A DNA stretch of 5,691 bases, taken from Bacteroidota bacterium. Lineage in GTDB: Bacteria > Bacteroidota > Bacteroidia > NS11-12g > UBA9320. Below are positions 1-5,458 of this stretch, piece after piece. The notes below the pieces were generated by a model. It had not been told where the DNA came from. It saw nothing but the letters and a program-made list of their open reading frames with translations, and did not search any database. Each line of letters opens with the position of its first letter. Within the stretch, counting starts at the first letter, position 1. The position numbers and the translations under genes were made by a program. The stretch is from the NCBI GenBank assembly GCA_003484585.1, contig DNBZ01000202.1, positions 1-5,691 on the forward strand, given 5' to 3'.

Positions 1-728
1 GCTACTGCTACCTCTTCAGGTGTAGTCACTATTACCACTCCGCTTAGAGGGATGTGTTGTATTATGCTCAGATGAGCATCTCCCGTACCTGGTGGTAAAT
101 CTACAAACAGGTAGTCTAACTCTCCCCATTTTACATCCGTGCAAAACTGTGTGATAGCTTTGCTCAGCATGGGACCACGCCATACTAGAGCTTGCTTGCT
201 TTCTACTAAATAACCAATACTCATAGTCTTGATACCATCTTTTTCTATGGGAAGCATTAGATTACCTTCCATTGCTGGTTTTTCGTTTTGAGTACCCAGT
301 AATGTAGGAACTGAAGGTCCATGTATATCCGCATCTAAGAGTCCTACTTTAGCACCTGCTTTACTTAGGGTTCTAGCTAGGTTTAGAGCCACCGTACTTT
401 TACCTACGCCACCTTTGCCAGAGGCTACTGCCACTATATTTTTTACAGAAGACAATACAGTATTATTATCTCTACTTACTTGCACATTGCTTGTAATATT
501 GATATCTACCTCTGCAGTCTTACTTACCATAGTGCTTATCGCAGTTCTACATGCGTTGGCTATGCTATCTTTCATAGGGCACGCTGGTGTAGTGAGCACT
601 AGGTCAAAAGATATCTTATTGCCCTCTATAACAAGGGACTGAATCATATTAAGGGTCACCAAATCTTTATTTAAATCTGGATCGTCTACGTAGCTTAGTG
701 CCTTTAAAACTTCTTCCTTATTTATCAT
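1..728 (-). CDS. mrp: Mrp/NBP35 (ApbC) family Fe-S cluster carrier ATPase, C-terminus cut by window edge
   Basis: Reading from ATG at 728 gives 242 codons that stay open to the window edge. Residues 1-85 form an N-terminal MIP18/DUF59-type domain with the conserved TTPACP stretch (C50). A ParA/MinD-like P-loop domain follows: deviant Walker A GKGGVGKS at 104-111, DADIHGPSVP at 132-141, and DLPPGTGD (Walker B/switch II) at 210-217. Family members are usually about 350-380 residues, so roughly the last third, including any CxxC cluster-binding pair, lies outside. The family is known to bind and pass on Fe-S clusters in the cytoplasm in an ATP-dependent way. The start codon overlaps the stop of the upstream membrane gene (ATGA), which suggests translational coupling. 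No Shine-Dalgarno sequence is obvious. Family call is certain; the exact client proteins cannot be told from sequence. Confidence 0.95.
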   Translation of the reverse strand, partial: MINKEEVLKALSYVDDPDLNKDLVTLNMIQSLVIEGNKISFDLVLTTPACPMKDSIANACRTAISTMVSKTAEVDINITSNVQVSRDNNTVLSSVKNIVAVASGKGGVGKSTVALNLARTLSKAGAKVGLLDADIHGPSVPTLLGTQNEKPAMEGNLMLPIEKDGIKTMSIGYLVESKQALVWRGPMLSKAITQFCTDVKWGELDYLFVDLPPGTGDAHLSIIQHIPLSGVVIVTTPEEVAV

Positions 729-1045
729 GAAATATTTCTTAGAAATGGAAACATCCTTTTGTTCATCTTCAATACAAACCACTTTACGAACTTATGCTCA
801 CCCAATAGGCTGCCTATGACAAAGAGAAAGATTTGATATATGAAGTATACCATAACAATGGTGACTGTAAGCTGCCACCATGACAACTCACCGTAGGTAG
901 ACTTATCAAACAATGCTATTGTTATTGGTTTTCTAACGAACGTAATAGAAGTGCCCGTAATGGCGAAAATTACAAATATCCAAGTCATTCGAGTATTACT
1001 CTCTACTCCCCACTTCGTTTTCCATTTTTCCCAGATAGATTTCAT
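725..1045 (-). CDS. Small two-helix membrane protein, DUF6787-like
   Basis: A 106-residue protein with a basic, Trp-rich N-terminus (KSIWEKWKTKWGV), a first membrane segment at about 21-38 (containing FAITGTS), a KP pair at 39-40, a second segment at about 57-82 (containing YFIYQIFLFVIGSLLGE), and a basic tail. From memory this fits the Bacteroidota family DUF6787, whose members are about 100 residues and are sometimes mislabelled as diacylglyceryl transferases; it is far too short for Lgt. The function is unknown. I chose ATG at 1045 because the family starts close to the KWKxKW segment. The frame extends upstream to a TTG at 1126, but those 27 residues look non-coding. The TGA stop overlaps the mrp ATG by 4 nt, so the two are probably co-translated. 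Reading-frame confidence is high, family confidence moderate. Confidence 0.8.
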   Translation of the reverse strand: MKSIWEKWKTKWGVESNTRMTWIFVIFAITGTSITFVRKPITIALFDKSTYGELSWWQLTVTIVMVYFIYQIFLFVIGSLLGEHKFVKWFVLKMNKRMFPFLRNIS

Positions 1046-1053
1046 TCCTTTTG

Positions 1054-1061
1054 CAAAGCTA
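1054..1061 (-). promoter_or_regulatory. Possible -7 box (TAnnTTTG) for the DUF6787-like/mrp unit
   Basis: The minus strand reads TAGCTTTG, a full match to the Bacteroidota -7 consensus TAnnTTTG, ending 8 nt before the ATG at 1045. A start site there would give a nearly leaderless mRNA. No TTG/TTTG box lies 17-23 bp upstream, only an AT-rich TATATATAAAAA stretch, so this is a half-supported promoter. Confidence 0.25.
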
Positions 1062-1141
1062 TTTTTATATATAAAACTTCTGTACATACAATGATGTTTT
1101 TGAGGGGTCCGTTTTGCTTTTACCAAAAACTAAAAGTATCA

Positions 1142-1225
1142 CTATAAATGTTGGTAGTTAAGCCCTACAGTAGAGCTAGGACCTAAACTTAACGGTACGC
1201 TCAATATGATTTCAAAAGTTAAATC
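1142..1225 (-). pseudogene. Possible remnant of a beta-barrel C-terminus in the gap between ompA and the DUF6787-like gene
   Basis: In the 252-bp gap 1046-1297, the minus-strand frame from 1225 to the TAG at 1142-1144 encodes 27 residues. They alternate in a beta-strand-like way and end STVGLNYQHL, much like the closing strand of an outer-membrane barrel. The frame has no start codon and runs upstream into the ompA terminator, so it cannot be an intact gene. It may be the 3' scar of a lost outer-membrane protein gene, or chance in a short frame. Apart from the terminator at 1230-1268 and the possible -7 box at 1054-1061, I see nothing else in this gap. Confidence 0.2.
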
Positions 1226-1229
1226 CCCT

Positions 1230-1268
1230 AAAAAACAAAGAAGGGGAAGCAAATGCTCCCCCTTCTTT
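1230..1268 (-). terminator. Intrinsic terminator after the ompA-like gene
   Basis: On the minus strand, 14 nt (1268-1255) pair with 14 nt (1250-1237) across a 4-nt loop (ATTT). The one non-Watson-Crick position is a G-U pair in minus-strand RNA but an A/C mismatch in plus-strand RNA, which fits minus-strand use. A G and a six-T tract (1235-1230) follow. It begins 29 nt beyond the ompA stop and insulates the DUF6787-like/mrp unit. Confidence 0.9.
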
Positions 1269-1297
1269 TAAACTTAGCTTTTTAGTTTTTGGTATTT

Positions 1298-2971
1298 CTA
1301 GTACACTAGTTTAAAGTCTACTCTACGGTTAAGTGCTCTACCTTCTGCAGAACCATTATCTGCTACTGGTTTAGTCTCACCATACCCTTCTGCTGTCATT
1401 CTGCTTTCCGTTACTCCTTTAGAGGCTATATACATTTTTACAGCATCGGCTCTCTTCTGAGAAAGAGTCATATTGGCAGCATCGGCTCCTTGACTATCTG
1501 TATGCCCTTCTATCATAACTTTAGCCTCCTTGTACTCATTCATAATAGTTGCAAGTTGGTCTAGGTTTGAAAAAGACTCCGCTTTTATAACGTCATTACC
1601 ACTTTCGAAGTAAATTCCTTTTGCAGCTAATCTTATTTGTTCTTTTACCTCTTCTTTTATCTCTGGGCAACCCTTGTTAGCAGCTACACCTGGAGTTGCA
1701 GGACAAACATCTAAGTGATCAAAAACACCATCACCATCACTGTCTGGACAACCTTCGCCTTCTTTAGAGCCCGGTTTTAGTGGGCATTTATCTTCAGAAT
1801 CTTGTATGCCATCTTTGTCGCTATCTGGACAACCAGCAAACTCTTTAAGACCTGGCACATCTGGACACTTATCGTCCGTATCTGCTATGCCGTCTCTATC
1901 TTTATCGTCTTTAGGACAGCCATCGTTATCCTTATCTCCTGCAGAGAATGGGCATTTGTCAAGGTGATCATATAGTCCGTCACCGTCACTATCTGGGCAT
2001 CCTTCGCCTTCTTTGCTTCCTGCCTTCTTAGGACATTTATCTTCAGAATCCATTATACCGTCACCATCCGTATCTGGGCAGCCATTAAATTCTATAGTAC
2101 CTGGTATCTTAGGACACTTATCTTCTTCGTTTACTATACCATCTTTGTCATCATCATATGGACAACCAACAGTATCTACCTCATAGCCTTCCGGTGTCTT
2201 AGGACAGATATCAAATCTGTCGCTGATACCATCATTATCGCTATCCTTTATAGTATATCCAGCATTTCCATTGCCGCCAAAGTTAAATACTAATCCTATG
2301 TTATGATAAGCATACACATCGTGCAATGGCTTATTACCTTCTTGAGCACTATTAAGTCTAGCACCTGCAATAGTGTAAGGTGATGCATCATAATTATCAT
2401 CGAAAGCATAGTTAAACTGCTCGCTAATATTTAAGTCAAATGATTCACTTAATTTAATTTTAACACCTAAACCAGCATTCCATTGAGAAGATATCCAAGT
2501 TCTACTTTGGGTATAGCCTTCTGGCACAGAGCCTGGAGTAAATTTAGAGATAGACTGCATAGCACCCCAACCTGCACGCACGTATGGTTTGAATCTTGCA
2601 TCTTCTTTTATAATGGAGCCATTGTTAAGTTTAAAAGTAACGCCTAGCATTACTTCTGTGATTCTAGCTCTAAAACCTTGTCTATACACTTCTGCTTTCA
2701 TAGTGTCATACGATTGCTTATAAAATCCTAAGTCTCCTACAGATCCATACACATTAAAGTCAAAAGACTTATTAAGGTACATTCCAAAGGCACCTCCTAC
2801 TGCTTGATAGTCTGGACTTGCTTTAAAATAAAGAGCAGAACCTAGATCGCCGTGATATTCTCTAATACCGCCGTTTACCTCTAAGCCAAACTTCTTATTA
2901 TAAGACTGTGCATTAGCACATAAGGTGAAGAGAGTAAATGAAATGAGTAAAGTTAGTAAGTTTTTATTCAT
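1298..2971 (-). CDS. OmpA-family outer-membrane protein: beta-barrel, TSP3 repeats, peptidoglycan-binding domain
   Basis: A 557-residue protein starting at ATG 2971. Residues 1-21 are a signal peptide with probable cleavage after ANA. Residues 22-235 are rich in alternating hydrophobic/polar strands and aromatics, consistent with a small outer-membrane beta-barrel. Residues 243-436 hold seven thrombospondin type-3 repeats of 27-29 residues (DxDxDG...DxCP...GCP), acidic Ca2+-binding loops with paired Cys. Residues 450-557 are an OmpA C-terminal domain; D492 (in HTDSQG) and R507 (in LSQKRA) match, with the same spacing, the pair that holds diaminopimelate in E. coli OmpA (D271/R286). It probably links the outer membrane to peptidoglycan. 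It has its own promoter and terminator. AAAAAAGGA lies about 10 nt before the start as a weak ribosome-binding site. Architecture is certain; precise role is not. Confidence 0.95.
   Translation of the reverse strand: MNKNLLTLLISFTLFTLCANAQSYNKKFGLEVNGGIREYHGDLGSALYFKASPDYQAVGGAFGMYLNKSFDFNVYGSVGDLGFYKQSYDTMKAEVYRQGFRARITEVMLGVTFKLNNGSIIKEDARFKPYVRAGWGAMQSISKFTPGSVPEGYTQSRTWISSQWNAGLGVKIKLSESFDLNISEQFNYAFDDNYDASPYTIAGARLNSAQEGNKPLHDVYAYHNIGLVFNFGGNGNAGYTIKDSDNDGISDRFDICPKTPEGYEVDTVGCPYDDDKDGIVNEEDKCPKIPGTIEFNGCPDTDGDGIMDSEDKCPKKAGSKEGEGCPDSDGDGLYDHLDKCPFSAGDKDNDGCPKDDKDRDGIADTDDKCPDVPGLKEFAGCPDSDKDGIQDSEDKCPLKPGSKEGEGCPDSDGDGVFDHLDVCPATPGVAANKGCPEIKEEVKEQIRLAAKGIYFESGNDVIKAESFSNLDQLATIMNEYKEAKVMIEGHTDSQGADAANMTLSQKRADAVKMYIASKGVTESRMTAEGYGETKPVADNGSAEGRALNRRVDFKLVY
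1664..2245 (-). repeat. Seven thrombospondin type-3 repeats inside the ompA-like gene
   Basis: Units at protein residues 243-271, 272-299, 300-326, 327-353, 354-382, 383-409 and 410-436, each with DxDxDG Ca2+ ligands and a CP...GCP frame. Units 2-4 (DNA 1913-2158) resemble units 5-7 (1664-1912) more closely than their own neighbours. SKEGEGCPDSDGDG and DHLD occur at the same places in both blocks, and DSEDKCP recurs in units 3 and 6. This implies a three-unit block duplication. Confidence 0.9.
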
Positions 2972-3003
2972 AATTGATTGTTCCTTTTTTCTATTCGAGT
3001 AAG

Positions 3004-3059
3004 CAATATTACACTAATTTGACAAATCACAAAAATATTTTTAACCTATTAACTCCAAA
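3004..3059 (-). promoter_or_regulatory. Promoter(s) of the ompA-like gene, Bacteroidota type
   Basis: On the minus strand TTTG (3059-3056), an 18-bp spacer and TATTTTTG (3037-3030, full match to TAnnTTTG) form a promoter predicted to start near 3023. The TTTG inside that -7 box is itself followed, after another 18 bp, by TAATATTG (3011-3004, seven of eight matches), so a second overlapping promoter starting near 2997 is possible. The upstream TTTG lies within the last codons of the radical SAM gene. A palindrome ATTTGACAAAT (3017-3027) sits at the first predicted start site and could be an operator or chance. Confidence 0.5.
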
Positions 3060-4074
3060 CTTTCGTGCCTTCTGAGCAATTTTTGCAAATATCTAGGTTA
3101 CTTCTGCTCTTAAGGATTAGTCTTCTAAAGCGATTATACTCTTCGCCCTGCCATATAGAACGAAATGTCATTTTTTCAATTTCTCCTAGTCTGTAAGTGG
3201 CATCTTTGTCAAAACAGCACGGGACCACCTTCCCATCCCAGGTTATTACACACCCTTGCCACATACGCCAGCAGTGACTCAATAGGCCATTTTTAATCTT
3301 AAATTTTAGCCCATCTTTTTCGTAGCGAGCATACTTCGGGTTTTTTGGCAATAAATCGCTCCCAGCTTCAAAATTATATATCTGAGCGGTCTTAAGTGCT
3401 AAATGATCTACTCCCACTTCTTTGGCTAGTTGCTGTATCTCTTCTATCTCTCCTTCATTATGCCCAAAAACAATGAATTGCCAGATGATAAATGGGGTTT
3501 TACTTCCTGCCGCTTTTTTCAATTTCACCATTTTCTTGGTGCCTTCTACCACCTTATCTAGACTGCCGCCTATTCTGTACTTACCATAGCTTTCTTGCTT
3601 GGCACCGTCTATAGATATGATCAGCCTGCTTAATCCACTTTCTATTGTTTTTTTACAATTAGCATCTGTGAGATAATGTGCATTAGTACTAGTAGCCGTA
3701 TAGATATTATGCTTGGTAGCATAGCTCACCATTTCTGTAAAATCCTTATTAAGGTATGGCTCTCCTTGAAAGTAGTATGTGATATACGTTAGTTCCTTGT
3801 GCAATTGGTCTATCACCGTTTTATTGAGCTCAGGCTCTAGCATGCCTATAGGGCGACTAAATGCTCTAAGGCCACTTGGGCACTCTGGGCAGCGTAGATT
3901 ACAGCTAGTAGTAGGCTCTAGAGAAATAGAAATAGGTTGTCCTTTATGGTAATTGTTTTTGGTAATTTTACTAATATGATATGAAATAAAAATCTTCGAC
4001 GCATTCAACAATCTCCTACCGGTAAGAGTTTTAAAGTATGTGAGTCCATCTATTAGTTGGGCTTTTTTAGACAT
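3049..4074 (-). CDS. Radical SAM/SPASM domain protein
   Basis: A 341-residue protein. The radical SAM signature CNLRCPEC (C58, C62, C65) binds the 4Fe-4S cluster that cleaves S-adenosylmethionine. A GEP motif (104-106) and ISIDGAKQESYGKYR (153-167) fit the core TIM-barrel of this superfamily. The C-terminus carries a SPASM-like set of cysteines, C268, C275 (WQGCVITWDGKVVPCC), C286, C287, C330 and C333, which usually hold one or two auxiliary Fe-S clusters. SPASM enzymes often modify peptides or proteins, but others act on small molecules, so the substrate is unknown. No candidate peptide precursor is visible nearby. It starts at ATG 4074, overlapping by 1 nt the stop of the upstream membrane gene (TAATG), so the two are probably translated together. 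No terminator lies before ompA, so read-through is possible. Superfamily sure, reaction unknown. Confidence 0.92.
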   Translation of the reverse strand: MSKKAQLIDGLTYFKTLTGRRLLNASKIFISYHISKITKNNYHKGQPISISLEPTTSCNLRCPECPSGLRAFSRPIGMLEPELNKTVIDQLHKELTYITYYFQGEPYLNKDFTEMVSYATKHNIYTATSTNAHYLTDANCKKTIESGLSRLIISIDGAKQESYGKYRIGGSLDKVVEGTKKMVKLKKAAGSKTPFIIWQFIVFGHNEGEIEEIQQLAKEVGVDHLALKTAQIYNFEAGSDLLPKNPKYARYEKDGLKFKIKNGLLSHCWRMWQGCVITWDGKVVPCCFDKDATYRLGEIEKMTFRSIWQGEEYNRFRRLILKSRSNLDICKNCSEGTKVWS

Positions 4075-4550
4075 TACGATAGTTCTGTTCTTTTAATGAA
4101 AAAATATGCACCAAAAACGAGTAAAAGCATGATGTACCATAAGTTAAAAATCCAGCCTAGTATGCCTCCACCCATGGCATAGAAACCAGTAATAACTGTA
4201 AAAAATCCTCCGGCAAAATACAAGTGTAGCCCAGTGCCTTTTTTCATTCGTAAAAAAACCACCCCAATGAGCATCACTATGCACCCAATTATTCTATAGA
4301 GACTCAGCTTCTTAAAACTATAAATGTTTAGCCTTTGATCTATGTCTTTTTTGTAGGATTCTATGGCACTTATAGCAAGGTCGTCATCCTCAAAATCGAC
4401 TTTCCTATTTTCTAACTCTTTTAAAACGCCTTCTTTTATGATAGTCGCATCTTCTGGCTGACTATACGTGCCAAAGTTGGTAACCACATTAAATGCCAAT
4501 AGGAAAGTAAGCACTAACCCTATAATTTTATGTGCATTTATCTGTTTCAA
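4074..4550 (-). CDS. Four-helix membrane protein of unknown function, TTG start
   Basis: I do not recognise this 158-residue protein. Predicted membrane segments lie at about 9-27, 84-101, 107-126 and 130-152. Between the first and second is a charged segment of about 55 residues (30-80), acidic around FEDDDLA and likely helical; this is either an external loop or follows an uncleaved signal anchor. The Gly-rich AMGGGILGW (125-133) joins the last two helices. The start is TTG at 4550: no in-frame ATG exists nearby (the ATG in ATAAATG is out of frame), and the TTG leads straight into a basic stretch before helix 1. Its stop overlaps the radical SAM start by one base, so it may serve as membrane partner or simply be co-transcribed. 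The gene begins only about 20 nt after an upstream terminator, so its promoter must overlap that hairpin. Confidence 0.75.
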   Translation of the reverse strand: MKQINAHKIIGLVLTFLLAFNVVTNFGTYSQPEDATIIKEGVLKELENRKVDFEDDDLAISAIESYKKDIDQRLNIYSFKKLSLYRIIGCIVMLIGVVFLRMKKGTGLHLYFAGGFFTVITGFYAMGGGILGWIFNLWYIMLLLVFGAYFFIKRTELS

Positions 4551-4560
4551 GCGAGGTGCA

Positions 4561-4601
4561 AAGTAAACAAAAATTAGCCCTAGGAAACCCTAGGACTAAT
4601 T
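4561..4601 (-). terminator. Intrinsic terminator closing the tag unit
   Basis: On the minus strand, 4601-4589 pairs with 4584-4572 across a 4-nt loop, giving 13 pairs with one U-G wobble that is a C/A mismatch on the other strand. TTTTTGTTT follows. It separates tag and the short membrane frame from the TTG-started membrane gene beginning at 4550. Confidence 0.85.
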
Positions 4602-4625
4602 GAATTTATTACTGTCTATGAACAA

Positions 4626-4653
4626 AGAGTTAGGTAACTCTTACCCTAACTCT
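4626..4653 (-). terminator. Second hairpin at the end of the short membrane frame
   Basis: On the minus strand AGAGTTA, a bulged G, GGTAA, loop GAG, then TTACCTAACTCT: a 12-bp stem with a single bulge and a 3-nt loop, followed by TTGTT. It overlaps the TAA at 4630-4632 and lies 24 nt before the stronger terminator. The T-tract is weak, so it may instead be an mRNA 3'-end stabiliser. Confidence 0.5.
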
Positions 4654-4782
4654 CTTTAGGCTATAAAGAAGCAATAAAACGAGTGTAAACCCAAATACTA
4701 CTTTAGGTAACAAGCCTCCTCCTTCATTATCTATTTTTAGTGTTGGAAAGGCTTTTTCTTCATCCTCCTCTATACTCTTCAC
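4630..4782 (-). CDS. Possible small single-pass membrane protein (or remnant) downstream of tag
   Basis: The gap between tag and the TTG-started membrane gene (4551-4852, about 300 bp) holds a minus-strand frame open from 4842 to the TAA at 4630-4632. It contains no ATG; the best start is GTG at 4782, giving 50 residues. The product has an acidic head (SIEEDEE), a GGGLLP turn, a membrane segment at about 28-42 (VVFGFTLVLLLLYSL) and a strongly basic end (KRVRVRVT), a coherent inside-positive one-helix protein. The in-frame residues before the GTG (e.g. YYSKKRFANGTGK) also look protein-like, so the frame may be the 3' part of a gene that lost its start by deletion or frameshift. It is followed immediately by two hairpins, as expected for a transcribed unit behind tag. 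I recognise no family. Confidence 0.4.
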   Translation of the reverse strand: MKSIEEDEEKAFPTLKIDNEGGGLLPKVVFGFTLVLLLLYSLKRVRVRVT

Positions 4783-4852
4783 TTTGCCTGTACCATTGGC
4801 GAATCTTTTTTTAGAATAATAAGCTAAATGCTGCCTTGAGTATCAATACGCC

Positions 4853-5446
4853 TCATAGGCTTGTTCTTACACGCCAACAATCATGAAAATGATCGCTCAC
4901 CATGCCCACAGCTTCCATATACGCCATACAAATAGTGCTACCTACGAATTTGAATCCTTCTTTTTTTAATGATTTGCTCATAGCGTCACTCTGTCGCGTA
5001 GTGGTTTGTACGTCTGCCCAGGACTCTACGTTTATTTCTAAAGTCTTGTAGTCCGTAAACTGCCAGATGTATTTATCAAATGTGCCATTTTCAGCTTTAA
5101 GTCTTAGGTATTGTTTAGCATTATTAATGGTGGCTTCTATCTTGCCTCTATGGCGAATAATCCCAGGGTTACTAAGTAATATTTCTATCTCATTCTCTCC
5201 ATAACCCGCGATACGCTTCGCATCAAAATTATCAAAGGCTAATCGGAATCCTTCCCTCTTTTTTAGGATGGTATGCCAGCTGAGTCCCGCTTGAAAAGTT
5301 TCTAAAATCAAGGTTTCAAATAAGATAGCATCCTCGTGTACCGGTATGCCCCATTCCTCGTCATGGTATTTTACATAGAGCTCATCTTTGAGACACCATT
5401 CGCATCTTTTTTTGCCATCTTGTGGGTCAAAACTTACCTTTACCAT
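4853..5446 (-). CDS. tag: DNA-3-methyladenine glycosylase I
   Basis: A 197-residue enzyme of the Tag family, which removes 3-methyladenine from alkylated DNA in base-excision repair. Positions match E. coli Tag with an 11-residue N-terminal extension. The zinc-binding residues C4, H17, H175 and C179 correspond to C15 (RCEWC), H28 (KYHDEEWG), H186 and C190 (SDHFHDC). Active-site E38 corresponds to E49 and W46 to W57 (QAGLSW). The LKKREGFR, GIIRHRGKI and LKKEGFKFVGSTIC blocks are also typical. Length is slightly above the usual 185-195. ATG at 5446 is the only ATG before the zinc Cys. The gene diverges from the plus-strand gene at 5459 with 12 bp between starts. Its TGA overlaps an ATG (ATGA), but that leads only to a 10-codon frame. 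I saw no clear promoter box upstream. Confidence 0.97.
   Translation of the reverse strand: MVKVSFDPQDGKKRCEWCLKDELYVKYHDEEWGIPVHEDAILFETLILETFQAGLSWHTILKKREGFRLAFDNFDAKRIAGYGENEIEILLSNPGIIRHRGKIEATINNAKQYLRLKAENGTFDKYIWQFTDYKTLEINVESWADVQTTTRQSDAMSKSLKKEGFKFVGSTICMAYMEAVGMVSDHFHDCWRVRTSL
5411..5442 (+). promoter_or_regulatory. Possible promoter of the right-edge gene, inside the 5' end of tag
   Basis: Plus strand TTTG (5411-5414), a 20-bp spacer and TACCTTTA (5435-5442, seven of eight matches to TAnnTTTG). The predicted start is near 5449, about 10 nt before the ATG at 5459. It lies wholly within the tag coding sequence, as the 12-bp gap demands. The final G of the box is missing, so support is modest. 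Confidence 0.3.
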
Positions 5447-5458
5447 GTCATTTTATTT

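Noticed and set aside
415..642. A 75-codon plus-strand frame with hydrophobic content
   Set aside because: It lies wholly antisense to the mrp coding sequence, whose conserved P-loop and DUF59 motifs prove the other strand is coding.
1046..1126. A 27-residue N-terminal extension of the DUF6787-like protein from a TTG
   Set aside because: The extra residues are basic and His/Cys-rich without pattern, the family starts near the later ATG, and a -7-like box lies within the extension.
2917..2920. Cys18 of the ompA-like signal peptide as a lipoprotein cysteine
   Set aside because: The preceding residues (LFTL) do not fit a lipobox, and ANA-Q gives an ordinary signal peptidase I site. The following barrel also argues for an integral outer-membrane protein.
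2972..3048. A peptide precursor for the radical SAM/SPASM enzyme in the gap beside it
   Set aside because: The 77-bp gap holds only promoter elements and no open frame of useful length, and the gap upstream of the membrane gene offers only the one-helix frame, which lacks a typical precursor core.
4824..4856. A 10-codon frame whose ATG overlaps the tag stop (ATGA)
   Set aside because: It stops after MRRIDTQGSI. The overlap alone is not evidence of a gene, though a frameshift could once have linked it to the membrane frame downstream.
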